Counted from the stretch's first letter, positions 24,183 through 36,514 are shown. The stretch: DNA of 64,000 nucleotides from Pycnopodia helianthoides (GCA_032158295.1 CM063254.1:3015538-3079537), one strand, 5' to 3'. Notes: generated by a model from the sequence alone, not told the origin. Program-made: numbers and translations.

Positions 24183-24383
24183 GAACGTCAAACCAGGCTT
24201 TCTGCTTCTTCTAGCCCATACACTCTTTGCTTTGCGGAGATGTAGAACGAAGAGCCATTCCAAAGCGGCTTTATTCCACGTACTGCATCTCTTTGGAACT
24301 CCTTGCCTGGTGCATGTTTCCCTCTATCCTACAATCTAGACAGTTTTAAGAGGAATAGCAATTCCTGCCTTCAGCTCCCCTGA
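24183..24383 (+). pseudogene. LINE reverse-transcriptase ORF2 3' end, decayed
   Basis: Translation gives FIPRTASLWNSLPGACFP followed by YNLDSFKRN and ends at TGA 24381-24383. The pattern FxxRTxxLWNSLP...YNLxxFK is the usual C-terminus of non-LTR retrotransposon polyproteins of Jockey/CR1-like groups. An in-frame TAG lies just upstream at about 24242, so the copy is dead. A short 3' untranslated stretch may follow to about 24470. Confidence 0.75.
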
Positions 24384-25314
24384 GTTATTTCCATCTTTAA
24401 AACAATCTCCCTGTAGCCCCGTACCAAGAGTGGCTTAATAAGCCTTGTTTGGCGCTAACTTGTTTTTTTTAATACATGCAAACATTTAAATTTAGTTTCC
24501 ATTGACAAATTTTTAATTATTCTTTCAGATTAAAACAATAATTTATTGACAAACTTGCACATCGTTATATAAAGAGTCGCACAAACAGAGCTTTTGGCTC
24601 GCCAACTTCTGTGTCCTAAATGATGCACTTCTTGCCATGTGATTTCCACAAAATAACAGGTAATTTCAAATGTATGCGATTTCCAAATACTTAAGACATA
24701 CAAACTTGAACACATACAAATTCATTTGTTTCATTCTCCAAAGAACAGCACAGTTTGTGCCGGTTCAACTTTGACCTCAACCTTAACTATGAACTATATT
24801 CAAAGCATGCAATCCATGTTGGCTTTAAACTTACAACCTCGAGTCCAATATTGCCTTGTTCGCAATTCGAAAGATAGAGGCAAGAAGACAGGGTTAATCT
24901 CATATACAAAGATGCACATTGATTGGAAACTATTAACGCAATGACCTTTGCTTTAAATGGTTTGCTATTACCAGATGTGCAATTGTACAGCACGTTGCGT
25001 TCGTCTGGCCCAGAAACCTCCGGTCCTCGTGACGTGACTCGGTTGATGAAATGGAACACAGTTACAAAATGAAAAAGCTGAAACAACTTCTGTCTGTCAG
25101 ACATTGGGATATGATTAAGAAGTATGTCAAGTCCATCATATTAACAAGGTTTTTGATTTAGTCTTCATTCAAGTCAAATTACACAGTTTTTATATAACCA
25201 GTTAAATTCGATGCCGGAGTGGAGACTAAAATTTATTTGACTGTGGTCGGTAAGGTGTAATGGATTGTTAGTGAAGACGACTCTCACCCTAAGTCAATAA
25301 CCAATGTATTGTTG
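24384..25314. other. No gene recognised
   Basis: No conserved coding sequence or repeat was recognised. Confidence 0.5.
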
Positions 25315-25551
25315 TTCAATAGATAGTTCCCAGTAGACGCCATCTTTACGGGCAAAGTTCATTTTGGCTTGCAGGTGCGTCAAACGCTCAACTTATTAAC
25401 GCACCCGCGTTGTTCACTGACCAATCCTGCAATGAGTTTCGTGAAATGCGCGCGTGTTGCACGCCGTTCTCACACGAAACGCACGACTGTTTGTTCTAAA
25501 CTGCCCGTAAAGATGGCCGATTTAGGGTCACACTGCAACCTATCTATTGAA
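25315..25551. mobile_element. MITE with ttcaatagatag termini
   Basis: Terminal inverted repeats: ttcaatagatag at 25315-25326 and ctatctattgaa at 25540-25551. A second inner inverted pair is cgccatctttacgggca and tgcccgtaaagatggc. The body is 237 bases. Confidence 0.85.
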
Positions 25552-25900
25552 TTTAACCAAGATTAAAGATATATTGGACCAAGAGGCTCACAGAATGGCA
25601 ACCAAGGACTGTCAGGAGAAGAAGAGGAGCCCCCCCCCCCCAACAAACAAAAACATGAGATGGAGAGATGAAATCACTACATGCATGAACACGGCAATAT
25701 TGAGTAGAATGACATGTGGCAGAAGTGACTGGACACTGCTGGAGGAGGGCTTCATCAAACAAATGATGAAAACAGGCTCCTGGTGATGATGAGAGTGGTG
25801 AAAATGATGACGAGGATGGGGATTAGGAGACGGGACATATGACGAAAGTTTCTTTTTTGAGGCAACAGAGGATCAAGCTCTCCCTCTAAACTCCCTCTCC

Positions 25901-26235
25901 CTCTGACTCCGTGCATTTGAATTCAGAGCCTCCTGTATGGAATGGGGGTTTCGGTGTCTACCTGGGGCTGACGTCACGGCTCTGCTAACCTCATGAGGAC
26001 CCTGGTTCGATTCCATTCTCTGACTCCGTGCATTTGAATCCAGAGCCTCCTGTATGGAATGGGGGTTTCGGTGTCTACCTGGGGCTGACGTCACGGCTCT
26101 GCTAACCTCATGAGGACCCTGGTTCGATTCCATTCTCTGACTACGTGCATTTGAATCCAGAGCCTCCTGTATGGAATGGGGGTTTCAGTGTTCTATACCT
26201 GGTGGCTGAGACGTCACGGCTCTCTTGCTAACCAC
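25901..26235. repeat. 117-bp tandem array of a SINE segment, three copies
   Basis: ctctgactccgtgcattt or its variant starts at 25901, 26018 and 26135, exactly 117 bases apart. Each complete junction has a B-box, ggttcgattcc (26004-26014). 'gagcctcctgtatgg' and 'gggtttcggtgtctacctg' parallel the body of the SINEs at 8.6 and 31.9 kb. The third copy carries small indels. Confidence 0.9.
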
Positions 26236-28044
26236 GGAATTTTGCGCTTACGGTCACCATTCTCTGCGAGTCCACTTACAGGGCATTCGACGAGCCTCTG
26301 CACTTGCTTTGTAAACGAAGCATAATTTTAGTATTAAAGGTGGAGTAGGCTATGCATACGCAAAAGCAAAATCCTTTGTAACCTGTGAAAATTTCGTAAG
26401 CGCCGATTCAAGCTCACAGTAAGCAGAACCAGGAAATTTTGTCCTGATTACTACCGCTTTCCTCCCACATCCCAGGTAATTTCCCGGTAATTTTTTGGCA
26501 AAAGAGCAGCTTGTTTCACTTTCATGCTTTCGGTAAATGATTTGCGTCTCATTTGAACCGTCATTCAATTTCACTTTGAAGCATGCAAATTTATACAGCA
26601 GTTTATCCAGTTGAACCCACTGTGCGTCCTTTTTAGCCATGCGAACTTGGTATTCAATGTAGTAGAATAGGCACAACTAGAGATTTATGCGAAAAGCTGC
26701 TGCGAAAAATGATTGCTGCTCGAGTGGATTGTTAAATTGAATCAATATCTTTTGTATTCCCATGACGCAAAAATAAAGTTCTGACACAATAGTGAAATTG
26801 ATTGACTGTTCAGATGGGCTATTAATCTTGCGCGAAATTAATAACGTGGTGTTTTAATTGGGCGCTTATTTGTTGAAAATGACTGTAAAAAAAACCTATA
26901 CTTACAGGTGCCATCAGGTCTACGGTTGCCGTGCCAGTCTGTTTTGTTGATCCTCGGTTCCATTACCAGATATGACATACCTACTAATGAAGTTTCGAAA
27001 GAGTGCGTTGAACTACGCTTTCGGTGGTTGCCTTTAAAAGTACCAGTTCGATAAAACATCTTTGCTTCTTCATGCGAGATGTCTGCAAGAATCCCACTGC
27101 CTGGACGTGTGAGGCCTCAAAGTGCAGAAATCGAGAGAAAAACACGAACTTTTTTTTTTTTTTTTTTTTTTAACAGTCGGATATGGTCCCTATTGATTTG
27201 TCTCTGAAGTGGGCCCTGATCGCAATAACACAACCCCGACACGACCGCGTTTTTCCGGAGGTCCAATTATCGGGTTTGCTGTGACGTAAATAATAATGAC
27301 TTGGATAAATACGTGCTTCATCCAGCGTAAGATTGGGTTTCAGAAACGAAATGCTGCGTTTGGAATCCGTGCATTTGGGGAAGAAGAAGAAGAAAAAAAC
27401 ACGTCTAAGGATTCGCGTCTTAGAATAGCTATGAATATGGCGTTGTTTTTTTTTTTTAACCGTGTGTTTTTATTGAATATATGAATGCTGTTTAATTTAG
27501 CTGGAGTCTTAAACTGTTTACGGAAAGCACTCAAACCATTCCTTATTGGGACTGGAGCGATACATATTCGGGATGATTTAATGCATTCAGCCATATAAAT
27601 ATGTATATATATATATCTCACAGTCACTGACCATCCTTTTGTCCTCGCTACTTTACTCTGATTGGTTCTTAGCAACCCCATTGTTTGTAAACTATTAACT
27701 TTGATTGGCTATAGTTTTCCCATTTTTTTCCGAATACCTTCCAATTTTTCTTTGCTCCTCTTTTTGCTATAAAAATAATAATAATAATAACTGTATTTAT
27801 AAAGCACCTTTTGCCAAAGGATACAAGGCGCTGATATATATTTTTTTAACCTGCCATGTATGTGGAGCTACGTTTTTGAAGTATGAGACCTAGTCAAATG
27901 GATATGTTTTCGTTTGGGATTGTTTAGTGGTCTGGATCGAAAGCTAAGGTGATGTCCCATCTAGTTTTATATTGTATCAATATGTATATACATCATATTT
28001 CAGATAAAGTGAAGTTCTTGTTGGACCAGCTCAGACATTGCTTA
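26236..28044. other. No gene recognised; simple repeats
   Basis: A T-run of about 22 lies at 27150-27171, a short (TA)n near 27601-27617 and an (ATA)n near 27773-27790. No coding motif was seen. Confidence 0.55.
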
Positions 28045-28206
28045 GATAGTAATGACCCGAAATCTGTGGCAAGCTGAGTCGAAACTCTGTCATACTGACG
28101 GAGAATCTGAGTCAAAATCCGCTTTCCGGTTCAGGCTGACCCAGAGATGGGTCAGGGATCCCTGGGACTCGAAATCCGAGTCAATTCTGACGCAGGATTT
28201 TCCATA
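28045..28206. mobile_element. 'gggtca' MITE copy
   Basis: 'atgacccgaaatctgtgg', 'caggctgacccagagatggg' and 'gagtcaattctgac' follow the family layout. The ends are eroded, the right one finishing near 'tagtgtag'. Confidence 0.7.
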
Positions 28207-29130
28207 GTGTAGAGTGTGACGAACATTTCTACATTCAAATCAAAAAGTGCCATCCAATCTCGTGTCTGTTTTACAGTCCAGATGCCTGCAAACGTTTTAC
28301 AAAATATTTTTTTCTCTAAATCCAAATACTTTGGAACATTCCATTCTCATCATTTTCCCCCTCCCCACCTCCCGCCCACCACCACCCCACCCAATCAATA
28401 ATTAACCACACTGCTGGCATCATGCATACTTTGTAATAATTGTGCAATAATTTAATAACGTTGAAGTATTGCGATATCTGCCCGTTGTGACGTTGTTCAA
28501 GCCGTAAACGATATTACAGGTATTCGACCCGCACACATTTCCCACTTGTTATTCATTCAGTTTAATCTTTGTATCGAAACTTCACATCTCCGGTTTTTTG
28601 TTTTTACATTCAATTCGTCTTTTCACCAGACATATTGGCTTTAAATTTTCTGGAATGGCAGCGTGGTTGACGGCGCAAGGGGTGAGAAAAGTTCGCCCAG
28701 CTGAAACGACAAAGCCTGAGTGCAGGCATCCGTCAGTAAATAAACCGTCGTGCCTCTCGACTGACGCTCGGTAGAACGACCCCCCCCCCTCTCCCCCCCC
28801 CCCCCACTACCACCAATTCAACTCGACTCACTGCGCAAAGAACATCGCCTCCTGCCTCTTGTCACACGAAATAACAAGAGTCGGGCCATCGATTTGTGCA
28901 GCTTATAAAAGGGCGAGACTAGGCGTTGGGGCGATTGTGCAACATTCATATAACGTGTGTAAATTTATCGTGAATTTTATTCATGTCTTTCTGTTATAGG
29001 TTATTGTTAGCCAATGAATTCCTAAGAAATTGGAATGAAATAGAACATTTCTTTTCAGGGAATGTGATGATTTTTCAGTGAATAAATAATATTTCTACCA
29101 ATCTTAATGTTGTTATAATTCTCAAGACAA
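28207..29130. other. No gene recognised; C-runs and an isolated TATA-like site
   Basis: Poly-C tracts lie at 28779-28787 and 28794-28805. A good TATA word (ttataaaagg) lies near 28903 but has no recognisable downstream gene. Confidence 0.5.
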
Positions 29131-29333
29131 ATACACCCAAGAACTCCCGGGTCGGAAATCACCCGGATCCGGGTCTCATGGGACCTGAACCATGTCTACG
29201 GTCAGTATGAACCGAAATCTGTCTCAAAAATTACCCAAAATATTATTTGACCAGGTTCCGGATCAGCCTGACCCGGAAATGGGTCAGGCCCCCGTATTGT
29301 CCCGGAAAATGACCCGGGAATGTTTAGGGTGTT
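29131..29333. mobile_element. 'gggtca' MITE copy
   Basis: It runs from 'acacccaagaactcccgggt' to 'gacccgggaatgtttaggg', with inverted gggtc and gaccc blocks in the interior. Confidence 0.8.
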
Positions 29334-29936
29334 TTTCACCCACTCAGGTGAAATGGGCCTTTCCTGGCCATTGCGTTAGCCCTGACTCGTATTTTGTTTT
29401 TCTCAGTTGTTTTTTGTTTGTTCTTTTTAAGAGTTTTTTCCCAATGAAAACTTTGTTTATAAAAGATGATCTTGACTTTGAGGTTTTCAAGACTGGCGCT
29501 ACACCGTTGGAAACCTTGTGCTGAATAACACAAACTTGCCAAACAAATTTGCAAGACTCTTTTAGTAAATAGAAATATACACTAAGAAGTGTCCTTGGCA
29601 GAATGGACACATCTTTTATATACACGGAAAGAACGAGGCCGACCTATGTACGCCCTTGGACGTCAAATGTGTCACACCTGACAAATACAATTATGTTGTA
29701 CATTCGGTGAAAGAGCTCTCGACAGAAAACTAAAATTAATACAAATTTCCGATCGGATGTGCCTGACGGAGGTCCTGGAATGTAAAACCCGTAAATGAGG
29801 ACAGATTATAAATCCGTGGAATCTTTTCGTAACTTCTGCAGTTACATCCACAAGTCTAATCCAAATGTTATTTTTGATATTTTTCAAAGACAGACTAAGC
29901 CTAGACCGTCGCTGGAGCGAGAGTTAAACAGATGCT
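29334..29936. other. No gene recognised
   Basis: Open frames here lack motifs; no repeat was recognised. Confidence 0.5.
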
Positions 29937-30003
29937 TGAGCCGTTCCCGGAACCAGAACCAGAACAGGAACCAGAGCCGGAGCCAGAACCTGAGCTGGAA
30001 CCA
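29937..30003. repeat. ccagaa/ccagag hexamer repeat
   Basis: About nine units of ccRgaR. In one frame this reads Pro-Glu repeats for about 22 residues and then stops at 30024. Similar short tracts occur near 53790-53850. Confidence 0.7.
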
Positions 30004-30027
30004 ATCTTTTTGAATAGACCTTAATCA

Positions 30028-30190
30028 CGGTAAGGCTATCTTGTTTGTTTATTTCGCCCATTCAAATCAATGCCGCCAAACCGAGGATGGAAGGGACAAA
30101 ATAGTCGGGTCCCTCGTTAGATTAATGAAAATCGGTAGTCATGATTGATATGGTTGTCAGGGGACAAGACGAGGATAGTGGCCACATGAT
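30028..30190. mobile_element. MITE family D copy
   Basis: Inverted ends ggctatcttgt (from 30034) and acaagacgaggatagtggcc. The interior has 'cccattcaaatcaatg' and 'accgaggatggaagg', shared with the 33.2-kb copy. Confidence 0.75.
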
Positions 30191-31265
30191 AAAAGGTGGT
30201 TACCACTTACCATCACCTCAAACTGGTGGCAATGTTCACAATGTTTGGAGCGTTCACCAGTCGACAGCCCGAAGTATCCAAACGGTCGGATGTAGACAAA
30301 TAACGGTAATGAAAAGAACGATCTTAAAATCCCACCCCCGGTTCGTGTGAGCTTTAAATTAATACCTGCATGCTTCCACGAAAGAATATAGAACACCCTA
30401 CAACGATACTGTGTGCATCGAATTGAGTTAAAATCCGGGACCCCTATAAAGTAGATGAAACAAAGAAGCTGCTTGGCGAGCTATGCAAATGATCCTTGTG
30501 CCGGAGGTCCAGAAATACTGGGTTAAAAAGACAAGGCCTTAGAGGCGGTAACCCGATTTCGGAGTATTTTTTCTTCTTTTTGCAGCACATAAAAAAAACC
30601 CGGTCTCATTAATGGGTGCAAAACAAAATGCTGCCTGAGGAAACAGGCAGGTTGGAGCTACTGCCGCCGGGTATATAGCTTCAAGTAGCTCTTTGGGATG
30701 ATGTAAACATGAAAAAGAGTGCCAAAGATTATTCGCTCTTCCCTTATTTTTTATTTCTTCATATCCATCCGATGAGGAATCAGTACTTGGAAAATTGAAC
30801 AATGCTACATGTTTGATACAACTTTACACGGATGTTGTATGCTATAAATTGGCTTTACGCTCTAGTCTCTCGCCCTCAACTACAAAGCACACCGGCATAT
30901 GGAAAACGAGTTTAGAACTTCTGCTCTATTAGGGCAAGATGCGCGCTAATTAAGTTTGGTTTCTGGTTTGAATGGCTTTGTGGTCTGGGAAAAAAAAGTC
31001 TGAAAATTAAATAAAGCTTGATACCGTGATCATGAGGATATGTGAAGTGTATGATCTGGGGGCCGACGTATTTTTAACTTGTCTGTCGAGCAATTGGTGG
31101 GATTGCTTTAAAGTGAGTGCTATGGGATTCACGAAGAGGTACAAGCAGATGTACAGTATCCGAAAACAAATGAATTGGGCATTCGCAAAACTGTTCTGGG
31201 CTATACATAATGGCTTCTGATTGGCACCCCAAACAAAGATATTGACAAAAAAGGGAGACCGCCGA
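30191..31265. other. No gene recognised
   Basis: No recognisable coding exon, RNA gene or repeat. Confidence 0.5.
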
Positions 31266-31400
31266 CATTGGGGTTAATTGCTCAGTTGGTAAAGCGTCAG
31301 TACGTTAATCCGGAGGTCGCATGTACTAATTTGACCAGTCAGTTTTCCCCTGGTGTGCGTAGTGCTAACCCTAACATGCAAAGCTAATTTACCTGTGTGA
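31266..31400 (+). mobile_element. tRNA-derived SINE head, fragment
   Basis: 'tgctcagttggtaaagcg' resembles a tRNA A-box region, and 'gttaatccggaggtcgcatg' an anticodon arm and variable loop. The B-box is degenerate and the acceptor stem cannot pair, so this is a repeat and not a tRNA gene. Confidence 0.55.
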
Positions 31401-31857
31401 TAAGATAACCCTTTACTCCCAAGCCCCCCCCCCCCCACACACACACACACACCAATCTCACCCCAGCATCGCCATCCATACCCACCTCACAACCCCACTC
31501 CAATCATTACTGATCAAAGACAAGCGGGGCAAAAGTGCTCTGCAAGAGGGGGACGGACACTATTCACAGAAAAACGAACTTTTTTATCTTTTCTCTGTAA
31601 CCATTCCTTGACGCGGGGAAACCTTTAATGGATTAAAAATTCATTTGAAATGTGTTTGATTTAACTTTAACAAGTGTATGAAGTCATCGTTGAGCCGTGT
31701 TTGTTTTGGCGGGGGTGGGGGGGCTGGAGGGGTGGGCGGAGTAGCATTGTACTTGTAGAGGGAGTAGCTTGATGTGACGAATATAATGGGCCTCTTGCGT
31801 AAAAGGTTTGCATAACAAAACCACTTGGCTGCGTTTTATGGGCTCACATGCAAACCA
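31401..31857. other. C-run, (AC)n and G-quadruplex-like tract, no gene
   Basis: C13 followed by (AC)n at about 31425-31452. A G-rich tract at 31708-31739 has at least four runs of three or more G. Confidence 0.7.
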
Positions 31858-32040
31858 GGTTGTCCCAGTGGTAGTTTGCCCTGCCTTGCACCTCTGTGGA
31901 CCCCGGTTGGAGTCCCCACCTCAGACCGGAGCCTCGCATGAGTATTGGGTTTTCAGTCCCTACCTCCTTGCGTGTTTTTCTCTATTATTTGGGGCTTCCT
32001 CCCACACCTAAAAACCAACATTTTTGCATCATCTTCTCTA
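31858..32040 (+). mobile_element. tRNA-derived SINE, type 1
   Basis: 'ctgccttgcacctctgtgga', the B-box-like ccggttggagtcc, 'ccggagcctcgcatgag' and 'gggttttcagtccctacct' match the element at 8.6 kb in order. 'ggggcttcctcccaca' follows. Confidence 0.75.
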
Positions 32041-32861
32041 CACAGGTCTCTTGACGCCTACGGTTTATAGCATATATATTTCTTTTGATGGCCTTTAGGT
32101 TTAATGACAAAAAAGTATCCTATTAAACAACAAGATTACTAATCTGGACAGGATTTCACAAAGAGGAGATTGTACGTAGGACTTGTATCAATCTTGACTG
32201 ATGTCACAACACAGTTCATGAAGGTAACATTATCAGATCATCTTTAAACTACAAAACTTTGTGAAACCGAATTCTGGGGTTAATAGTTTCATGCTGTGAA
32301 ATGTTTGATATTCTTCTTTTTTTCTACATCGCCATTTCCTAATAATTCTTCATCTGTTCAACTAAAATCTAACCTCTCCAGCATGAACATCAATGTTTGT
32401 CTTCCTAAACCACCAGTTCCCTTCCGAAATCAAAAGTTGTTTTCACTTGTTCTTTACCTTAATAGAATAACCTCTTAACTATTACCGTCTAATCCACGCT
32501 CAATAAGTATACTCGTCAATAGTGTCGTCGAGAGTAACGAACTCTGGACATCAACACGGCAAGTCAAAATACCACCACCCAAAAGAACCAGGGTGAGTTT
32601 TGACCGCCCGGAGAAGATGTTTTAAAATGCCACTCACCGCAAATAAATTGATAGACCAGTGTGGGGCTGCATTATTCATAGCGCACGGGTGGGGGTTGTA
32701 GGACTGAAATAGAGCCGGTGCAGCCGTATTTATTAGTGTTTTCTTTTGGTCGAAGGGTGAGTATCCGTAATCCAGGCCATCCGATATCACACTTACAAAT
32801 TTAATAATGTTTTCTCAGGGGAGTGCGCCGCAAAGATTGTATTATTATTTGTTTTCTTCTT

Positions 32862-32903
<42 letters not shown>

Positions 32904-33150
32904 TCGTCGAATCGTACTGTTGAAACGGATACACTGTCTTCTTGACTCGGCTGCATGCATCAGAAGATTTTGTTTTGTGACGGGAAGGGACCACGACACT
33001 AGCTGGACTGACATGGTGATAGGGAGGGTGCGTTGATATTGTTGTTGTTTGTGGTGTTGTTTTTGTTGTTGTTGTTTGGTGTGTCTCTTTCTGTCTTTTT
33101 TAATGAACTGGATACTTTAAGGTATCATGCCCGGCTTATGGACCTTTATC
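32041..33150. other. No gene recognised; long poly-T
   Basis: A T-run of about 38 lies at 32863-32900, and a TTG-rich tract at 33037-33080. Confidence 0.6.
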
Positions 33151-33328
33151 ATGGTGCTGTCATCTTGACTTTTCTCCCATTCAAATCAATGTAACCAAAC
33201 CGAGGCTGGAAGGAAAAAAAGTATGGTTCCCTTTTGTACGATGAATAGTCTGGTTCTCTTTTATACGTTGGAATTTAGCGCTCATTACTGTTATTGGATA
33301 CAGGGAACATGACCAAGATAGCCGCAGC
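33151..33328. mobile_element. MITE family D copy
   Basis: Inverted ends 'gctgtcatcttgac' and 'gaccaagatagccgc'. The interior has 'cccattcaaatcaatg', 'accgaggctggaagg' and 'cagggaacatgac'. Confidence 0.75.
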
Positions 33329-33452
33329 ATATGATAATAGTATGTATAATAGTATAATAGTATGTCGGGATTTTGTTCAAAGCTTCTTTAACAAAGTTTA
33401 ATTTTTTATAACGCGGTAAAAAATAAAGTTTCTTTTGCTGGTGGCGTGGAAT

Positions 33453-33790
33453 CTCGTGGCCGAGCGGTCTGGTAGATCAGACTCAAGTTATGATGGATGA
33501 GACGTCAGAGTATGGGTCAAATCCTGGTTATGACAGTGTCCTTGAGCAAGGCACATAACCTGAATTGCTTCTCTTAACCCAGGTGTAAAAAAGGGAATAT
33601 GTTAGTGCTGGGGCGGTATTGCGTGTTGGATTAACCCATTTTGCGCACATGTAGGCAGCTTGAGGTCGTATGCTTCCCCAGGGAGTTGAGGACATTTGTG
33701 GAATGGTTTAATTAGTATTTCTGATGAACAGGGGATAATAATGTCCGGAAACAGCCTTGGTCAAACTACTAAGACATGAGACCTATCAGA
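33453..33790 (+). mobile_element. tRNA-Leu-like SINE
   Basis: The head tcgtggccgagcggtct is a tRNA-Leu/Ser A-box region, followed by 'cagactcaagtt' and a degenerate B-box, gggtcaaatcctgg. The next segment, 'ccttgagcaaggcac...gcttctcttaacccagg', is shared with the copy at 41.4 kb. Confidence 0.8.
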
Positions 33791-35024
33791 ACCACATAGA
33801 CTATTCCTTGTTTTTTCGTTGACTTGTTCTGTATTATATTAAGGTCAATATCATACACCAAAACCTATTAAAAGGGAGGAGCTGTACTGCTGTTGGTTAG
33901 ACTTCTTCGCAAAGGGACTGTATGTTACGACATGTATATAGATGTACGATATTGATATTGGATATCACGACAGAAGATAGTTGATGAAGGAGTGCAGTAT
34001 AAACATCTATATCTCCCGTCTACTGATTAATGGTTTGCGTTGATACATCGTACCAAGCCCATAGTTGTCAGTTGTGCTCATATAATATACACAAAAAAAC
34101 TCTTACATCGCATAATCGCTTCCTTCGTGTTGTGGGTGTTTTTGTTTTGGGTTTTGTATTTCAGTTTTCCAGCGCACTAAAATGGAAGAACATCTGTGAA
34201 TTGACATGCCTGAATCGTGGTATAGGCTTCGTGAGTAACTGCTCTGACGTGATTTGTAAAGGACTGTGGAGATGCGTCCAGTTACCTCCGTTGGTTTCCC
34301 TCTTTCGGGCTGAACTCTTGTTGACCGTTTCTTCCAAAACAATTGAATCAATGAAACTTTATAACCGAATTACCTTGCTTGCGAACGCCCACCCATTCCA
34401 TGTTTCGGTGGCATTAAAAGACACATTTCCCTTGATAAAAGTTGGTGAACACTGACACAAAACCAGTGCCCCTATGCCAACCTCAAACCACCCACCATGT
34501 ACCTCCCCTTCAAGGAGAGATTACGAAATTCTCATGGGCCTTTTAGGCTGACCACGTATTTTTATTTGAAATTGATTCCGGACCGAAGTTCTCATTCGTA
34601 TGCGTGCATGACTCCAGTCAGTGTAATTCTATTAGAGGCACACTGCAAAATCACTCTGACCTTTGCGTCTCAGGCGTCAGACAAGAGCGAATTCTACTTC
34701 GGCGAATTGAAAAGAAAAAATGGCGCGGCGACAAATTATTGCTGTATACTTTTTTACCTTTTTTCCACTGTGAAGACTGCCTCTTCTTAATGGGCCTTGG
34801 ATAGTGAATGGTAGACCCCCCCCCCCGTTTTTGTTTTGTTCACTGTATGTCTATGTTTGATGGTTTGTAAATGTGAATTTAGGCCGGGAGGCTAACTGAA
34901 CTTGAGAATTATAAGCAATTGCAAAGAAAAATGCTTTCAATTATAGAAACATTAGAGAGAACTGTCTGACAGTATATACAACGCCACAGTGTTATTGACC
35001 CTTGCAATATGGAATGGTTGGTGA
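33791..35024. other. No gene recognised
   Basis: A 141-codon open frame at 34030-34455 has no recognised motif and no splice support. A C-run lies at 34816-34826. Confidence 0.5.
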
Positions 35025-35839
35025 CGAGATTGATGTATTGATTGCGTAACTTGTGACCCACATTGTTGACAAAAGAGCCTGCACTGTTTCGTAGGGTTGG
35101 CTGGCATTATGCGTTCATGATTATAAGACATTTTGATAATTTCACATTTTTGATGAGATGCCAAAACGAGGTAGAACTTGTTCAGCTCTGATGAGTTGGT
35201 AACACCCCAAACAGTATTAATCATCTAGGCAACTCAGAAACTCCTGGGTCACAGTTGACCCGGGTTCCGAGTCAGAGAGGGCCTGACCCATTTGTGGGTC
35301 AGCTGACACAGAAAGTGGTTACAAAATAGGATTTTAACTCGGATTTTACGAAAACATTACTCTAAATACTTGGTCCCATGGACCGCAGGGCCACGTGGGG
35401 CCTGACCCTTTTCTGTGTCATTTTGACACCGATTTCAGTTATACTGACCCAAAAATTGGTCAGGCCCCACGGGGCCCTGCGGTCCATGGGACCAAGTATT
35501 TAGAGTAATGTTTTCGTAAAATCCGAGTTAAAATCCCATTTTGTAACCACTTTCTGTGTCAGCTGACCCAGAAATGGGTCAGGCCCTCTCTGACTCGGAA
35601 TCCGGGTCAACTGTGACCTAGGAGTTTCTGAGTTGCCTAGATGATTAATACTGTTTGGGGTGTTACCAACTCATCAGAGCTGAACAAGTTCTACCTCGTT
35701 TTGGCATCTCATCAAAAATGTGAAATTATCAAAATGTCTTATTACATGAATGCATCATGCCAGCCAACCCTAAGAAACAGTGCAGGCTCTTTTGTCAACA
35801 ATGTGGGTCACAAGTTACGCAATCAATACATCAATCTCG
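35025..35839. repeat. 815-bp long palindrome containing a 'gggtca' MITE
   Basis: Left arm 35025-35407 and right arm 35459-35839 are inverted copies with few mismatches, enclosing about 51 bases. The inner parts (35228-35640) are 'gggtca' MITE sequence. The outer 200 bases of each arm, which include 'attaatactgtttggggtg', are not found elsewhere here. Confidence 0.9.
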
Positions 35840-36514
35840 TAATACAACAACAATGACAGTAATTTGTTGAGGAAAGTACAATGATTTCAGATCCAAATGC
35901 ACTAGAAAGGAAGCCCGGTATGTGCCCTGTGTCTAAACTGTGCACTGTAAAAATGTACATTAATTTATGAAATAGTTCTGTTATGGTCGTCTGCATTTAA
36001 TTTTCATAATTTTACAAGTCATTGATCTCACGAACCTACAGTCAGCCTCGATGACGGAGGGGTACAGCGTATCTGTGCATCGTTAATCGATACTGTCTGT
36101 CTGTACAGGTTTTGTGTATTTCGTGTTTTGAAATGGACTTATCATGCCGGTATCGTTCGCTTTGAATCAAGTCATTCTGCACTACCAAACCAAATCCCAG
36201 GTGGTTTCTGGTTTGATTATCACCAAGACATGATTGATTCTGCAAATGTCATGATTTATTATGTCAGTTTAACAAGGGGGAGAGAAATGGAGGTGTTGGC
36301 GAAATGATCTAACTAGTCAATGTGTTATAGTTCAGCTCTGTATAATCAGGACTTTTGCAAGTCTTGCTGAAACAACATCCGCATGCATACTACTTGGGTT
36401 GGTATCGAACGACTCCCGCAAATCAGAGAAGGACCACATTTTAATGCTTAGATTCATGTGATGGGCTTTGTTATTACATAATATGTCTGGAACTAAACCA
36501 ACGATGCCTTGTAT
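35840..36514. other. No gene recognised
   Basis: No coding motif or repeat was recognised. Confidence 0.5.

Noticed and set aside
28895..28960. Promoter with TATA box (ttataaaagg)
   Set aside because: No downstream coding exon or initiator is recognisable; a single TATA word is expected by chance in AT-rich DNA.
34030..34455. 141-codon open frame on the plus strand
   Set aside because: No signal peptide or domain pattern I can recognise, and no splice or repeat context; such a length can occur by chance in 64 kb.
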